64,000 nucleotides of DNA from Juglans regia (GCF_001411555.2 NC_049901.1:25718562-25782561), one strand, 5' to 3'. Shown: positions 23,159-34,201, numbered from the stretch's first letter. The notes: generated from the letters alone by a model not told the origin. Numbers and translations: made by a program.

Positions 23159-23940
23159 TGATATGAACCCGCGGGAATGAATCCCTTGAACCCACAATCA
23201 ATTTGAAAACTCCCCAAGAAAGCCAAAATCAAGTCAAGGATGGAGAATCTAGACCCGATGAGAACTCGTTTCAAGAACCTAGATTATATTAAAATCTAGA
23301 CCCGTTGAAGAACCCGTCTCAAGAACCCAGATTACAAAGGAAGAACGCCACAAAGGTTGTGATTTACCTTTGATAAGTTCAAAAGTTCAATTAAGAACAA
23401 GAGGAGATAAAACTCAACTCACTATGAATAAATTCATCAAATTTCATAAACTTCATAATCTCATTAGAATGAGACTACATAGAGTATTTAAAGGAAAACC
23501 TAATGAAACCCTAGCCAAAATAAACCCCCATCTTCCAAAAGTGCCCTTGGATGAACAGTGTCGCGGCTACAGTGCCGCGCAACAGTAACTCTGCTACAGT
23601 AACCCTAACCCTAGTTCAATAAAATAATAACTTTCCCAACATGCCCTTGCATATAAACTCAATTATTCTAAACTAATAAAATAAGTTCTTTAAATGAATT
23701 AAATAAGTTGAAACCCTTCAAGAGCCCAAAGCCTTTAAGTCATGTCGTTGCCTTCTTCCGTAGCTGATCAAATGAATTAAAACAGGATCCTCATCCTTCA
23801 AACCCCATCTTGAATGTTGGCCTCTTGCTAAACTTATCCCAGGTGGATTGCATCAGTCCTTGTATTGTCTCTTTGATCTTCTTGGCCCATCTGGAAGTTG
23901 CAAGTGATCTTTAAGACTAGGCTCATCTTGGTTCCCATCA
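23159..23940 (-). repeat. 5' LTR of the 19-24 kb L1a element
   Basis: This is a 782-bp LTR with complete ends. It shares private variants with the 3' LTR but lacks about 25 bp between CTTGCAT and AAACTC near 23,655. It is directly followed by another complementary PPT (23,941-23,954), so it also serves as the 3' LTR of a second, almost fully deleted unit. Confidence 0.9.
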
Positions 23941-24020
23941 TTCCCCCTCTCCTCAAAAGGATTCGACCTCGAATCTCCACCTGGATCAAAGTGAAAGTGG
24001 TTAGTACCATTGAAAATAGT
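23941..24020 (-). pseudogene. 80-bp stub of a second L1a internal region
   Basis: It contains a complementary PPT and about 65 bp of the integrase C-terminal region ([22 protein letters not shown] on the minus strand, part of frame 23,853-24,083). It is then fused to mid-LTR sequence at a shared TAAAATCTAG. It shows that a head-to-tail dimer existed here and was largely deleted. Confidence 0.8.
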
Positions 24021-24722
24021 AAAATCTAGACCCGTTGAAGAACCCGTCTCAAGAACCCAGATTACAAAGGAAGAACGCCACAAAGGTTGTGATTTACCTT
24101 TGATAAGTTCAAGAGTTCAATCAAGAACAAGAGGAGAAAACTCAACTCACAAATAAAATTCAATATTGTCTAACTCTCAAATGAGGCTACAAAGAGTTTT
24201 TAAAGCCAAACCTAATCAAAACCCTAGCCAAAATAATGCCCCTTTTACCCAAAATTACCCTTGATGAACAGTACCGGCTACAGTACGCGCGGCTACAGTA
24301 ACCCCAACAGTAAATTGATGAAACCCTAGTTCCTAAAATGTAATTTTCCAAATAAGCCATTGGCCAAAATACAAGGCCTTCCCAAAAACATAGTTCAAAA
24401 GAAATAAGACATGTGAGCCAAGCATCTTCAAGCCCACTTATTCTAAACTAATAAAATAAATCATTTAACCAAATTGGAAGCCTCCAATAACAATAGGCCG
24501 TATCTTTAAGTCATGTCTTCCACAGCTTGAATAAAGTGGATCAAAACTGGTTCTTCTTCTTTCAGACCCATCTTCAGTGTTGGGCTCTTGCTGGCTTCAT
24601 CCCAGGTGGATTGCACCAATCCTTGCATTGCTTCCTTGATCTTCTTGGCCCTTGATCTTGTAATTGGCCCATCTGGAACTTGCAAAGGATCTTTAAGAGT
24701 AGGCCCACCTTGGTTCCTATCA
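24021..24722 (-). repeat. Truncated L1b LTR
   Basis: It lacks the first ~120 bp (plus-strand left end), starting at AAATCTAGACCCG. It continues as an L1b LTR to TTCCTATCA at 24,722, followed by a complementary PPT, so it was a 3' LTR. Confidence 0.85.
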
Positions 24723-25150
24723 TTCCCCCTCTCCTCAAAAGGATTCGACCTCGAATCTTCACCTACATCAAAAGGAGAAAGATCAGAAACATTGAAAGTT
24801 GCAGAAACTTTATACTCACCTGGAAGATCCACTTTATATGCATTGTCATTAATTTTCTCAAGAATTTGGAAAGGTCCATCTCCTCGAGGATGCAACTTAG
24901 TCCTTCTATGGGCTGGGAATCTTTCTTTGCGCATGTGAACCCAAACCCAATCTCCTGGTTCAAAGATGACACGCCTTCGTCCTTTATTGGCTTGGGAAGC
25001 AACCCTTTCATTCTTTTGGGCAATTTGAAGCCGTACCCTCTCATGAAGTGATTTCACCAACTCCGCCTTCTTTTGTCCATCCAAACTACTCCTCCGGGAT
25101 AGAGCATCAGCAACAATGTTCTCCTTACCTTGCTTGTAACGGATGACATA
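24506..25150 (-). pseudogene. L1b integrase C-terminal fragment and LTR-encoded tail
   Basis: The frame 24,506-25,084 (192 aa) carries the integrase C-terminal part ([40 protein letters not shown]) without the frameshift seen at 15,123, and ends in the LTR with GPITRSRAKKIKEAM. Upstream it is fused at about 25,093 to a small RNase H-end piece ([18 protein letters not shown], 25,093-25,149). The catalytic core between them is deleted. It is the left arm of an inverted duplication. Confidence 0.85.
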
Positions 25151-25551
25151 CTAAGTTGCATCCTCGAGGAGATGGACCTTTCCAAATTCTTAAGAAAATT
25201 AATGACAATGCATATAAAGTGGATCTTCCAGGTGAGTATAAAGTTTCTGCAACTTTCAATGTTTCTGATCTTTCTCCTTTTGATGTAGGTGAAGATTTGA
25301 GGTCGAATCCTTTTGAGGAGAGGGGGAATGATAGGAACCAAGGTGGGTCTACTCTTAAAGATCCTTTGCAAGTTCCAAATGGGCCAATTACAAGATCAAG
25401 GGCCAAGAAGATCAAGGAAGCAATGCAAGGATTGGTCAATCCACTTGGGATGAAGCCAGCAAGAGCCCAACACTGAAGATGGGTTTGAAAGAAGAAGAAC
25501 TAGCTTTGATCTACTTTATTCAAGCTGTGGAAGACTGACTTAGAGATACGG
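25151..25551 (+). pseudogene. Inverted copy of the integrase end/LTR start
   Basis: Plus-strand frame 25,156-25,476 repeats the integrase C-terminal region, PPT (GAGGAGAGGGGGAA) and start of an L1b LTR. It is a mirror image of 24,498-24,901. It ends at 25,551 (CTTAGAGATACGG), where a minus-strand LTR begins. Confidence 0.88.
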
Positions 25552-26142
25552 TGATATGAACCCGTGGGAATGAATTCCCTTGAACCCACAATCAATTTGA
25601 AAACTCCCCAAGAAAGCCAAAAATCAAGTCAAGGATGGAGAATCTAGACCCGATAAGAACCCGTTTCAAGAACCTAGATTATATTAAAATCTAGACCCGT
25701 TGAAGAACCCGTCTCAAGAACCCAGATTACAAGGAAGGAACGCCACAAAGGTTGTGATTACCTTTGCAAGTTCCAGATGGGCCAATTACAAGATCATGAG
25801 TTAAGAAAATCAAGAAAGCAATGGAAGGATTGGTGCAATCCACTTGGGACGAATCTAGCAAGAGCCGAATATTCAAGATGGACTTGAGTTTACTCCTCTT
25901 GTTCTTGATTGAATTTTTGAACTTATGAAGAGTAAATCACAACCTTTGTGGCGTTCCTCCTTGTAATCTGAGTTGTTGAGACAGATTCTTCAACGGATTT
26001 AGATTTTAATATAATATAGATTTTTAAAACAAATTCTCAACGGGTCTAGATTTTTCATCCATTAATTTGATTTTGACTTTCTTACGTGAATTTTCAAATT
26101 GATTATGGGTTCGAGGGATTTCAATCCCCCGGGTTCATATCA
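25552..26142. repeat. Foldback made of two opposed L1 LTR ends
   Basis: 25,552 to about 25,767 is the 3' end of an L1 LTR in minus orientation. About 25,768-26,142 is plus orientation (start region, internal deletion near 25,887, then the 3' end). Both outer termini are therefore the same LTR end: TGATATGAACCC on the left and GGGTTCATATCA on the right. The arms are roughly 200 bp. No clear target duplication is visible (left acggg-like, right tcata). Confidence 0.85.
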
Positions 26143-26542
26143 TCATAAGTTCTCCACTTTACACTCAATTGGTTTTCTACAAAGCAAGGGTAATTAGCCC
26201 AAACTATTACGCGGTGGTATGGTAGAATGTATTCCACTTCAGAAACTTGTCTATCATTAGGTTAAAACGTCTTCCTAAGAATATTTTTTATCATGAAATG
26301 CTTTCATTTTAGTCTTATTGATTTTAGAGTTCTTATAATCATCATTTCTCAACTCCTCTAACTTAGTCAACTGAAATTTTCTATGCTTACCAGCCTCCAA
26401 CAACTTTATTACCTCATTTTTTACAACTTCTTTCAGGGTGGGGTTAAGCCTACGTTGGGGGTTGGTGGTGTCCTCAAATGTGAACCTCGAGAGATGGTCA
26501 GCCACTACATTCTCCACTTATTTCTTATCTTTGATGGTTATG
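26143..26542 (-). pseudogene. Scrambled Athila/Tat-like mini-frame (RNase H, RT and integrase bits)
   Basis: The minus-strand frame 26,275-26,517 (80 aa) starts ENVVADHLSRF, the end of an Athila-like RNase H. It passes into PQRRLNPTLKEVVKNEVIKL, the start of an Athila-like RT, and ends with GKHRKFQLTKLEELRNDDYK, the integrase C-terminal region. RT precedes RNase H in a real element, so the order is scrambled as well as deleted. The integrase part matches the plus-strand frame at 28,941-29,183. Too short for function. Confidence 0.75.
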
Positions 26543-27355
26543 TGATATGAACCCGCCGAAATGGAATCTCTTGAACTCACAATCAATTTAAAAACTCTTC
26601 AAGAAAGTCAAAATCAAGTCAATGGATGGAGAACCTAGACTCGATGAGAACTCGTTTCAAGAACTTAGATTATATTAAAATCTACACCCGTTGAAAAACC
26701 TGTCTCAAGAACCTAGATTACAAGGAGGAATGCCTCCAAGGTTGTGATTTACCTTTGCTAAGTTCAAAAGTTCAACCAAGAACAAGAGGTGATAAACTCA
26801 ACTTACGATGAATAAATTAATCAAATTTCATAAACTTATTAAAATGAAGCTAAAAAGAGCCTAATTAAAACCCTGGCCAAAATAGTGGCACATCTTCCAA
26901 AAATACCCTTGAGGGAATAGTGTCGTGGCTACAAAACTGTGTTACAGTAACTCGACTACAGTACTTTTGAAACCCTAGTTTGCTACAGTACTTCTTGAAA
27001 CCCTAGTTCAACAAAATAATAAATTTCCCAACAAGCACTTGAATAGCCCCCCCCCCCTTAAGTCCTTCTCATAATTAAAACCAATAATTCTAAACTAATA
27101 AAATAAGTTATTTAAATGAATTAAACAAATTGAAAGCCTTCAAGGGGTCCAAACCTTTAAGTCATGTTGTTGCCCTCTTCCATAGCTTATCAAAATAATC
27201 AAAATTGGATCTTCATCCTTCAAGTCCATCTTGAGTGTTGGAGTCTTGCTAGCTTCATCCTAAGTAGATTGTATCAATCCTTGAATTGCCTCCTTGATCT
27301 TTTTGTCTCTTGACCATGTAATTGATCTATCTGGAACTTGCAAATTATCTTTAAG
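26543..27355 (-). repeat. L1 LTR, truncated at its far end
   Basis: It starts TGATATGAACCC at 26,543 and follows the L1b form, diverged, to TATCTTTAAG at 27,355. There the next LTR starts, so the last ~25 bp are missing. A run of nine C lies at about 27,049-27,057. Confidence 0.82.
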
Positions 27356-27628
27356 TGATATGAGCCCACGGGAATGAAATCCCGTGAACCCACAATCGAT
27401 TTGAAAACTCCCTAAGAAAGCCAAAATCAAGTTAATGGATGGAGAACCTAGACCCGATGAGAACTCGTTCCAAGAACCTAGATTATATTAAAATCTAGAC
27501 CCGCTGAAGAACACGTCTCAAGAACCCAGATTACAAAGGAGGAACGTCACAAAGGTTGTGATTTACCTTTGATAAGTTCAAAAGTTCAATTAAGAACAAG
27601 AGGAGATAAACTCAACTCACAATGAAAA
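27356..27628 (-). repeat. L1 LTR 3'-end fragment
   Basis: It starts TGATATGAGCCC at 27,356 and keeps about 270 bp, ending at CACAATGAAAAC where Athila-like integrase sequence begins. Confidence 0.82.
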
Positions 27629-29418
27629 CTGTCAAAAGTTAGGAGTTATGTCCCGTCGTAATATGATGCCCTTAAACCCAATTTTAGTGATTGAAATTTT
27701 TGATTGTTGGGGCATTGATTTTATTTGACCATTTCCTCCTTCATTTGGATATCAATATATTATTGTGACAATAGATTATGTGTCAAAAATGGGTAGAGGT
27801 AGCAGCTTGTAGGAGCAATTATAATAGGACGGTAATTAAATTTCTAAAAGAAAATGTGTTATCTCGATTTGGTACACCACATGCTATCATTAGTGATCGG
27901 GGTACACATTTTTGAAACCGTTCTTTTGAGGCTTTGATGAAAAAATTTGGGGTGCTACATAAGATCTCTATTGCCTACCACCCCCAAACAAGTGGACAAG
28001 TAGAACTTGCAAACAGGAAAATTAAGTAAATTTTAGAAAAAAGGGTCAACCCGGATCGTAAAGATTGGTCTTTGAGACTAGTTGATGCGCTTTGGGCCTA
28101 CCGTACAGCTTTCAAAACTCCCTTAGTGATATGAACCCGCGGGAAAGGAATCCCTTGAACCCACAGTCAATTTGAAAATACCCCAAGAAAGCCAAAATCA
28201 AGTCAATGGATGGAGAACCTAGACCCGATGAGAACTCGTTTCAAGAACCTAGATTATATTAAAATCTAGACCCGTTGAAGAACCCGTCTCAAGAACCCAG
28301 ATTACAAAGGAGGAACGCCACAAAGGTTGTGATTTACCTTTGATAAGTTCAAAAGTTCAATTAAGAACAAGAGGAGTAAAACTCAACTCACAATGAATAA
28401 ATTCATCAAATTTCATAAACTTCATAATCTGATTAGAATGAGGCTACATAGAGTATTTAAAGCAAAACCTAATGAAACCCTAGCCAAAATAAACCCCCAT
28501 CTTCCAAAAGTGCCCCTGGATGAACAGTGCCGCGGCTACAGTGCCGCGCTACAGTAACTCGGCTACAGTAACCCTAACCCTAGTTCAATAAAATAATAAC
28601 TTTCCCAACATGCCCTTGCATAGGCTCCCTTAAGTCCTTCTCATAATAAACTCAATTATTCTAAACTAATAAAATAAGTTCTTTAAATGAATTAAATAAG
28701 TTGAAACCCTTCAAGAGTCCAAAGCCTTTAAGTCTTGTCGTTGCCCTCTTCCGTAGCTGATCAAATGAATTAAAACTGGATCTTCATCCTTCAAGCCCCA
28801 TCTTGAATGTTGGGCTCTTGCTAAATTTGTCCCAAATGGATTACATCAATCCTTGCATTTTCTCATTGATCTTCTTGGCCCATCTGGAAGTTACAAATGA
28901 TCTTTAAGACTAGACCCATCTTGGTTCCCATCACTTAGACATGTCACCTTATAGGCTTGTTTTTGGAAAGCCTTGCCACTTACCTGTGGAGTTCGAGCAT
29001 CGAGCTTATTGGGCCATCAAGCATTTCAATTTTGACATGGGAGAAGCAGGTAAGCTTAGAAAATTTCAGTTGATCGAGTTAGAGGAGTTGAGAAATGATA
29101 CTTATGAGAACTCTAGAATCTATAAGGCTAAAATGAAAGTATTTCATGATAAAAATATTTTGAGAAAAACGTTTAAGCCTTAATGATCAAGTATTCTTGT
29201 ATGATTCTTGACTCTATAAGCACCCAGGAAAACTTAGGTCTAGGTGGACCGGTCCTTTTGTAGTGAAGAATGTTTTTGCAAATAGGGCGGTGAAAATAGA
29301 GGATCCTAAGGATGGTCGGATCTTTAAAGTAAATGATGAACATCTTAAAGTATTAATTGATAGACAATTTCCTGAAGTGGAAGGCATTCCACTAGTGGAT
29401 CCGGTCTATCAACCTTGA
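27629..29418 (+). pseudogene. Athila/Tat-like integrase, split by a solo LTR
   Basis: Plus-strand coding from about 27,650 reads MMPLNPILVIEIFDCWGIDF, VTIDYVSKWVE, FGTPHAIISDRGTHF and AYHPQTSGQVELANR. These are the integrase core motifs of Athila/Tat-type gypsy elements, with D in WGID, D in SDRG and E in QVELAN. Stops occur at positions such as FI-stop-PF and after THF. After the 807-bp LTR insertion it resumes with [20 protein letters not shown] (28,941-29,183) and an integrase C-terminal part to about 29,418. Removing the inserted LTR and one target copy rejoins the reading without loss, so the integrase existed first. Confidence 0.85.
28127..28933 (-). repeat. Full-length solo L1a LTR with perfect TSD cttag
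   Basis: This is an 807-bp LTR with both termini. It is flanked by cttag at 28,122-28,126 and cttag at 28,934-28,938. It is the cleanest reference LTR in the window. On the minus strand it carries the telomere-like AGGGTTAGGGTTA, four ACTGTAGC/ACTGT motifs and a TTTAAATAC TATA-like box in the U3 half. Confidence 0.95.
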
Positions 29419-30690
29419 CCACACCACGCAGGTATGTTTTTCTTTATTTGTTTTGTTTTATTTTTGTTTTCTCTTATTTTCTTTCTTTTCCTTTTTGTTT
29501 GCTGTTGTTTTCTTTTCTTTTTTGTTTGCATGTTAGTTTCATTTTGTCATTTCAGGTTACCATCTTAGGTGCTTAGTGAGCTACCCGTGTCACTCATCAG
29601 GTGTATTCTACCATTTTTAGTTATTCCCCATTCAAATTTGATTCTTAAACATTGAGGACAATGTTTCATTTAAGTTAGGGGGTGGTGGTGCAAATTCAGT
29701 ATTTAAAATGCAGTATTACCTCTGTGGCATATTTTCATGTGTTAAATTTTATTTTTTATTTTTTTTGAACAAGTCAAACTTTTTAAATTTTGCATCACAA
29801 GTGCATCCCTTTCACATGTGTACTCATTCTTATTCATAGCAATCTTTGTGAATTCACCAAACTCACCATAATCATTTTTGCTGAGACATTCACAGAACCT
29901 CTAATGCACTCATCCAATGTTTGTGGTAAGATGGTGGTTTGACACATGTAGTTAGAGAACTCTTTTGCTTAAGGAGTGGTTTGGATTTAGAGATGAGTTG
30001 AGAAAGTTTGTGAATAGTAGAATAAAAGTTGAATAATTTATTATATTTTGTGTGGGAATTTGAAAAAGTTGTAATAATGAGATGAAATGAGTTGAGGTGG
30101 ATTTTGAATGCAAACGAGGTCTATTCATGTGAGTTTTGGAGAGGATTGAGAGCCTAGAAATGCAGTAAATTGTGATAAGTGTTTATTGATCTGTTGAATT
30201 GGGCACTTCTTGTGAGAATATCATTACATGGCTTGTGGTAAGATGGTGTATATACTTGGGATATGACGAATGACAACTTAGGATCAACGTTTGAGCCTTT
30301 CAAGCTAACCCTTTCCATCATAGACCACTAGTAGCCAACTTTGAGCCAATAAACAAATGTAGCTTTTTCTTTTCATATGCCCACATTATCCTTACCTCTC
30401 CATATTGGAGTATAACCTACACACTTATTTTTCCTACCCTTGTTTCCAAGTGTGTATTAAATGTAGAATTCTTATTTTTTTGCACAGAATAAAAAAAATG
30501 AGAGAAAGAAAATGGAAGAACATGAGTTACAAGGTGTTCAAGTGAGTGAGCTTCAAATGCAAAAATATTAAGGCTGGGTAGAAATAGCAAAATACAAGGG
30601 AGACATAATTGTTCACCAAATTATAAAAGAAATGAAAAAAGAAAAGAAAATGAAAAAGATGCATTATTCAATGATCTGAAAAGTTGGGGG
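29419..30690 (+). other. Athila-like 3' untranslated region with PPT
   Basis: No coding frame is supported. A purine-rich TAAGTTAGGGGGTGG occurs near 29,675, and a second, AAAAGTTGGGGG, at 30,679-30,690 directly precedes TGTCATGAG. The second is the likely PPT before the 3' LTR. CT-rich tracts lie at 29,440-29,530. No env-like frame is seen. Confidence 0.55.
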
Positions 30691-32140
30691 TGTCATGAGT
30701 GTACGAAAGTGCACTGTAAATACCCTATTATTGAACTAAAATGCAAAAATGATAATAGAAATCATTGGAATTAATGTGTATTCTTGAATTGAGTTTCTAT
30801 TTACTTTGGGATACTCCTGAGCATATTTTTATGTTTAATTTCAGAGTCTATAAAAGAGCAAGTCCAAACCCATTCAAATTCAAAGGACTTTCAAGTGGGC
30901 AAGACGTTGGAACAACCTAAGAACTTTCAACGAGTGTAGGACTCTTCAAATAAGGATAATGAAGAGATTTGAGAGTAATTTGGATTATAGTCCAAAATGC
31001 GCTAAGAGATAGAATGGACATACTTTAGTATTTTAATTATAACTTTCTGCTCAAAAATTGGATTGATATGATTCTTGATGCGTTGGAAATCTCTATTAAA
31101 GGGCTACAAAGTTGTTTCTAATAAGGATTTTCTAATTTGAAATCTTGAAGTACATACATGGCTGTCAAGTTAAGTCCTAAAATTTAGGCGATTTTGTGTG
31201 CGGGAATATGAACACATTAGGGTTTCTTTCTTACCCTATTTAAATATATCATTAGCACGAAATTGGGTTGAGAAGAGGGGAGACGGCTCAATTTGAAGGA
31301 GGAAGATCTAAAATTAATTTCTATGGCCGCCGTTTGCTCTATTTTTCTCTTGAGATTTTTGTTTTCCATTATATTTATGGGTAACTAAATTCTCAAGTAG
31401 GGCTAGGGATGAACTTGCACATTAGATGGTATTTGTAATTTATTTTTTATTTATGTATTTAATTTTCAATTACTAAAACTCTTTTGTTTTATCATTCTCA
31501 ATTCATTGTTGATGTTTTATTCTCCAAATAATCATAGAATTTAATATGTTTATGGATTCAGTCATGCTTTTTCTATTGAATGGATTAGCTCTTTGATTAT
31601 GTTTGAATCAATTATTTATCTATACTGATTTAATTTTTTGCTACAATATCGCTTTCTAAGTATATTGTCGTCGTTAGATTTTCTCAATAGTGATAATAAT
31701 TTACGTATTTAAAAAGTGGCGAATGATTTTCATAAGGATATAAATCTATACCTTCCGATTGAGAATTTTGAGAACTGAGTTCTCAATTGAGTTATTCAAT
31801 TAAGTAAGAATAATTAAAATATCAGATTTGTGCAAGGGATTTCCAATGCTTTACTGTTTGTCAAAATTTGAGTACTTTTTCCATTAATAACTTTGCTTTA
31901 CTTTAATTGCATTTAAAATAATCTTTGTTCTCCATTAATTATTTAACATTTTTCTTTAGTTTATTTATTCTTTCTACTATTCTTTTAATTTGTCTCTCTG
32001 TGGAATCGACACCTCAAAGCTGTGTTCCAACTACCACGTTATTCTTTGGGCGTAATCAGCACACCTCTCATATTAGCTCCCCTGATAGTGTTATGCAAAC
32101 AGGCAAATAAGTAATGGATCTCCAATCACTTCATAGGCTT
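30691..32140 (+). repeat. Probable Athila/Tat-like 3' LTR (end uncertain)
   Basis: It starts TGTCATGAGTG right after a purine tract at 30,691. The CTCTCTGTGGAATCGACACC motif at about 31,995 resembles the segment near the 3' end of Tat/Athila LTRs. The true end may be near 32,060; sequence to 32,140 is then flank. No second copy exists here to confirm the ends. Confidence 0.5.
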
Positions 32141-33377
32141 TGTAACAGCCCGTTAGAAATTCATTGGTGGAGTTTCTATTGATTTTAGGAATCTCGTGAA
32201 AACTCTATAAGTTTTTATGAATCGACCAATCGCATAGGTTTTAGTCTGTCAACATAGTCAGTGTTATCACTCACTATGGTGCTAGAAATATGAGTTTTAT
32301 TTATTTGAGGTGGTTAGAAGTGTCAGAATGCATTATGGTCTATGCCATTAGACTCAGTGGATTATTTAGGATTTTATGGTGCAATAGCCTATTTTCATAA
32401 TTCCGGACGAAACGTCTGTTGGAAATTGTGAAATTATTTTTATGGGCACTTTGAGGTTGAATTTCGGTAAAAGATTTTCACTATATGTTAATATGAATAT
32501 TTAAGAATTTTTAGTGTTAAGTTTATGATTCATTTTTTCAGGATGAATAGTAATCTCAGTAAGCGCACCAATTGCAGTGTTTCAAAATCATAGTGTGGAA
32601 TGTCCAAATTAGATTGGAGAAGTTTTATTTGGACACTTGGCAAGATCTTAGCCACACTTAGTGAATAATTTTAGACACTTGGCACCATGAGGAACGTTTG
32701 TTGGATTTGAAGGAATCAAGGTGTGAGATCATGTCACTTAAGCAAAATCTTGTTTCATCTCTGCTCAACCAAATTGTGCCAAACCAAAGTGGGTTGCCAT
32801 CCTAGTAAAACCCTAAATGGTGGAAACCCAATTTAAAGCCCAAAAGCATTGTCGAAATCGGAACCCTAAATGGTTTCCCCAAAATCCTAAAGTTGGCCTC
32901 CAAACATTTTCTAATCTGATTTCTAGCATAGTGTTTAATCATTTGATTAAATCACTTCCACATGCTATTAATCCTTCAAATTTGTGTTAGAACATAATTA
33001 TCCAACCTTGTTAAGCTTGAAAAATTGATTGGACCAAGTGATATTGGATTTGGGCTTGATAGCAACCCAAACCCTCTTTAAACCCCAAAATTTAGGCCCA
33101 TTCGGTTTAGGCCCATTAAGGCCCACGAAATTGACCACATTAGCATTGCTTCACGGCTAAGTTTTGTACCCCCACTTGGCTGGTCAGATCTTTACAAGAA
33201 GGGCCTAGAAGGTTCTTGAAGTACAAAGCTAAAGGCCACCTCACTCTTTCACTTTGACACTCTACCTTGAGAAAAGATCTTGGATTGATTTTTATGAGAA
33301 GAAAAGGCCAACACTCAACCTTTCCTTCAGTCCTATCACTTTCCATAACTTATGTAAGAGGCTCCCTAGTCCACTTC
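32141..33377 (+). repeat. Family T LTR copy A, left part
   Basis: It starts TGTAACAGCCCGTTAG and matches 58,873 onward (ATCGACCAATCGCA, ACATAGTCAGTGTTATCAC, CCAGACGAAACGTCTG-like). It is interrupted at 33,377 by the L1 block. It resumes at 57,760 with the 10-bp overlap agtccacttc (33,368-33,377 and 57,760-57,769). Confidence 0.85.
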
Positions 33378-34183
33378 TGATGAGAACCAAGATGGACCTA
33401 GTCTTAAAGATCATTTGCAACTTCCAGATGGGCCAAGAAGATCAATGAGACAATGCAAGGATTGATGCAATCCACTTGGGACAAGTTTAGCAAGAGCCCA
33501 ACATTCAAGATGGGGCTTGAAGGATGAAGATCCAGTTTTAATTCATTCGATCAGCTACGGAAGAGGGCAATGACAAGACTTAAAGGCTTTGGGCTCTTGA
33601 AGGGTTTCAACTTATTTAATTCATTTAAAGAACTTATTTTATTAGTTTAGAATATTTGAGTTTATTATGGGAAGTACTTAAGGGGGCCTATGCAAGGGCA
33701 TGTTGGGAAAGTTATTATTTTATTGAACTAGGGTTAGGATTACTGTAGCCGAGTTACTGTAGCACGGCACTGTAGCCGCGACACTGTTCATCCAGGGGCA
33801 CTTTTGGAAGATGGGGGTTTATTTTGGCTAGGGTTTCATTAGGTTTTGCTTTTAATACTCTATGTAGCCTCATTCTAATCAGATTATGAAGTTTATGAAA
33901 TTTGATGAATTTATTCATTGTGAGTTGAGTTTTACTCCTCTTGTTCTTAATTGAACTTTTGAACTTATCAAAGGTAAATCACAACCTTTGTGGCGTTCCT
34001 CCTTTGTAATCTGGATTCTTGAGACGGTTCTTCAACGGGTCTAGATTTTAATATAATCTAGGTTCTTGAAACGAGTTCTCATCGGGTCTAGGTTCTCCAT
34101 CCATTGACTTGATTTTGGCTTTTTTGGGAAGTTTTCAAATTGACTGTGGGTTCAAGGGATTTCATTCCCGCGGGTTCATATCA
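33378..34183 (+). repeat. Array LTR 1 (left boundary of the 24-kb L1 block)
   Basis: An 806-bp LTR from TGATGAGAACC to TTCATATCA, followed by TT and the PBS. Its left flank is family T sequence ending agtccacttc. Confidence 0.95.
33728..33790 (+). promoter_or_regulatory. U3 motif cluster: telomere-like GGGTTAGG plus four ACTGT repeats
   Basis: After CTAGGGTTAGG, four ACTGT(AGC) motifs begin at 33,742, 33,756, 33,769 and 33,783, 13-14 bp apart, with GC-rich spacers. Most L1 LTRs in the window carry the cluster with small changes in number. It lies upstream of a weak TATA-like TTTTAATAC (about 33,858), so it may be a promoter or enhancer block; that role is inferred. Confidence 0.55.
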
Positions 34184-34185
34184 TT

Positions 34186-34201
34186 TGGTATCAGAGCAAG
34201 G
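34186..34201 (+). other. Primer binding site, array unit 1
   Basis: TGGTATCAGAGCAAGG, 2 bp after the LTR, complementary in type to the 3' end of initiator tRNA-Met. Units 2 and 3 have the same site at 38,351-38,366 and 42,510-42,525. Confidence 0.93.

Larger units (their letters stand above)
19031..23940 (-). mobile_element. L1a non-autonomous gag-bearing LTR retrotransposon, structurally complete
   Basis: Minus strand: 5' LTR (23,159-23,940), PBS (23,140-23,156), leader with a ~90-bp GAAAA-rich tract, one long frame (22,245 down to 19,750), PPT (19,838-19,851), and 3' LTR (19,031-19,837). The two LTRs are very similar and share private variants (CCCAGGTGGATTGCATCAGT). The 5' LTR lacks ~25 bp near 23,655. 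The layout fits the TR-GAG class of gag-only non-autonomous elements. There is no matching target duplication: the left flank is ctcct in a broken gag, and the right flank is the PPT of a further copy. The ends have therefore been recombined. Confidence 0.9.

Noticed and set aside
30691..32140. Host gene with introns in the AT-rich 30-32 kb region
   Set aside because: No exon-like coding stretch. The purine tract before TGTCATGAG and the TGTGGAATCGAC motif fit an Athila/Tat-like LTR better.
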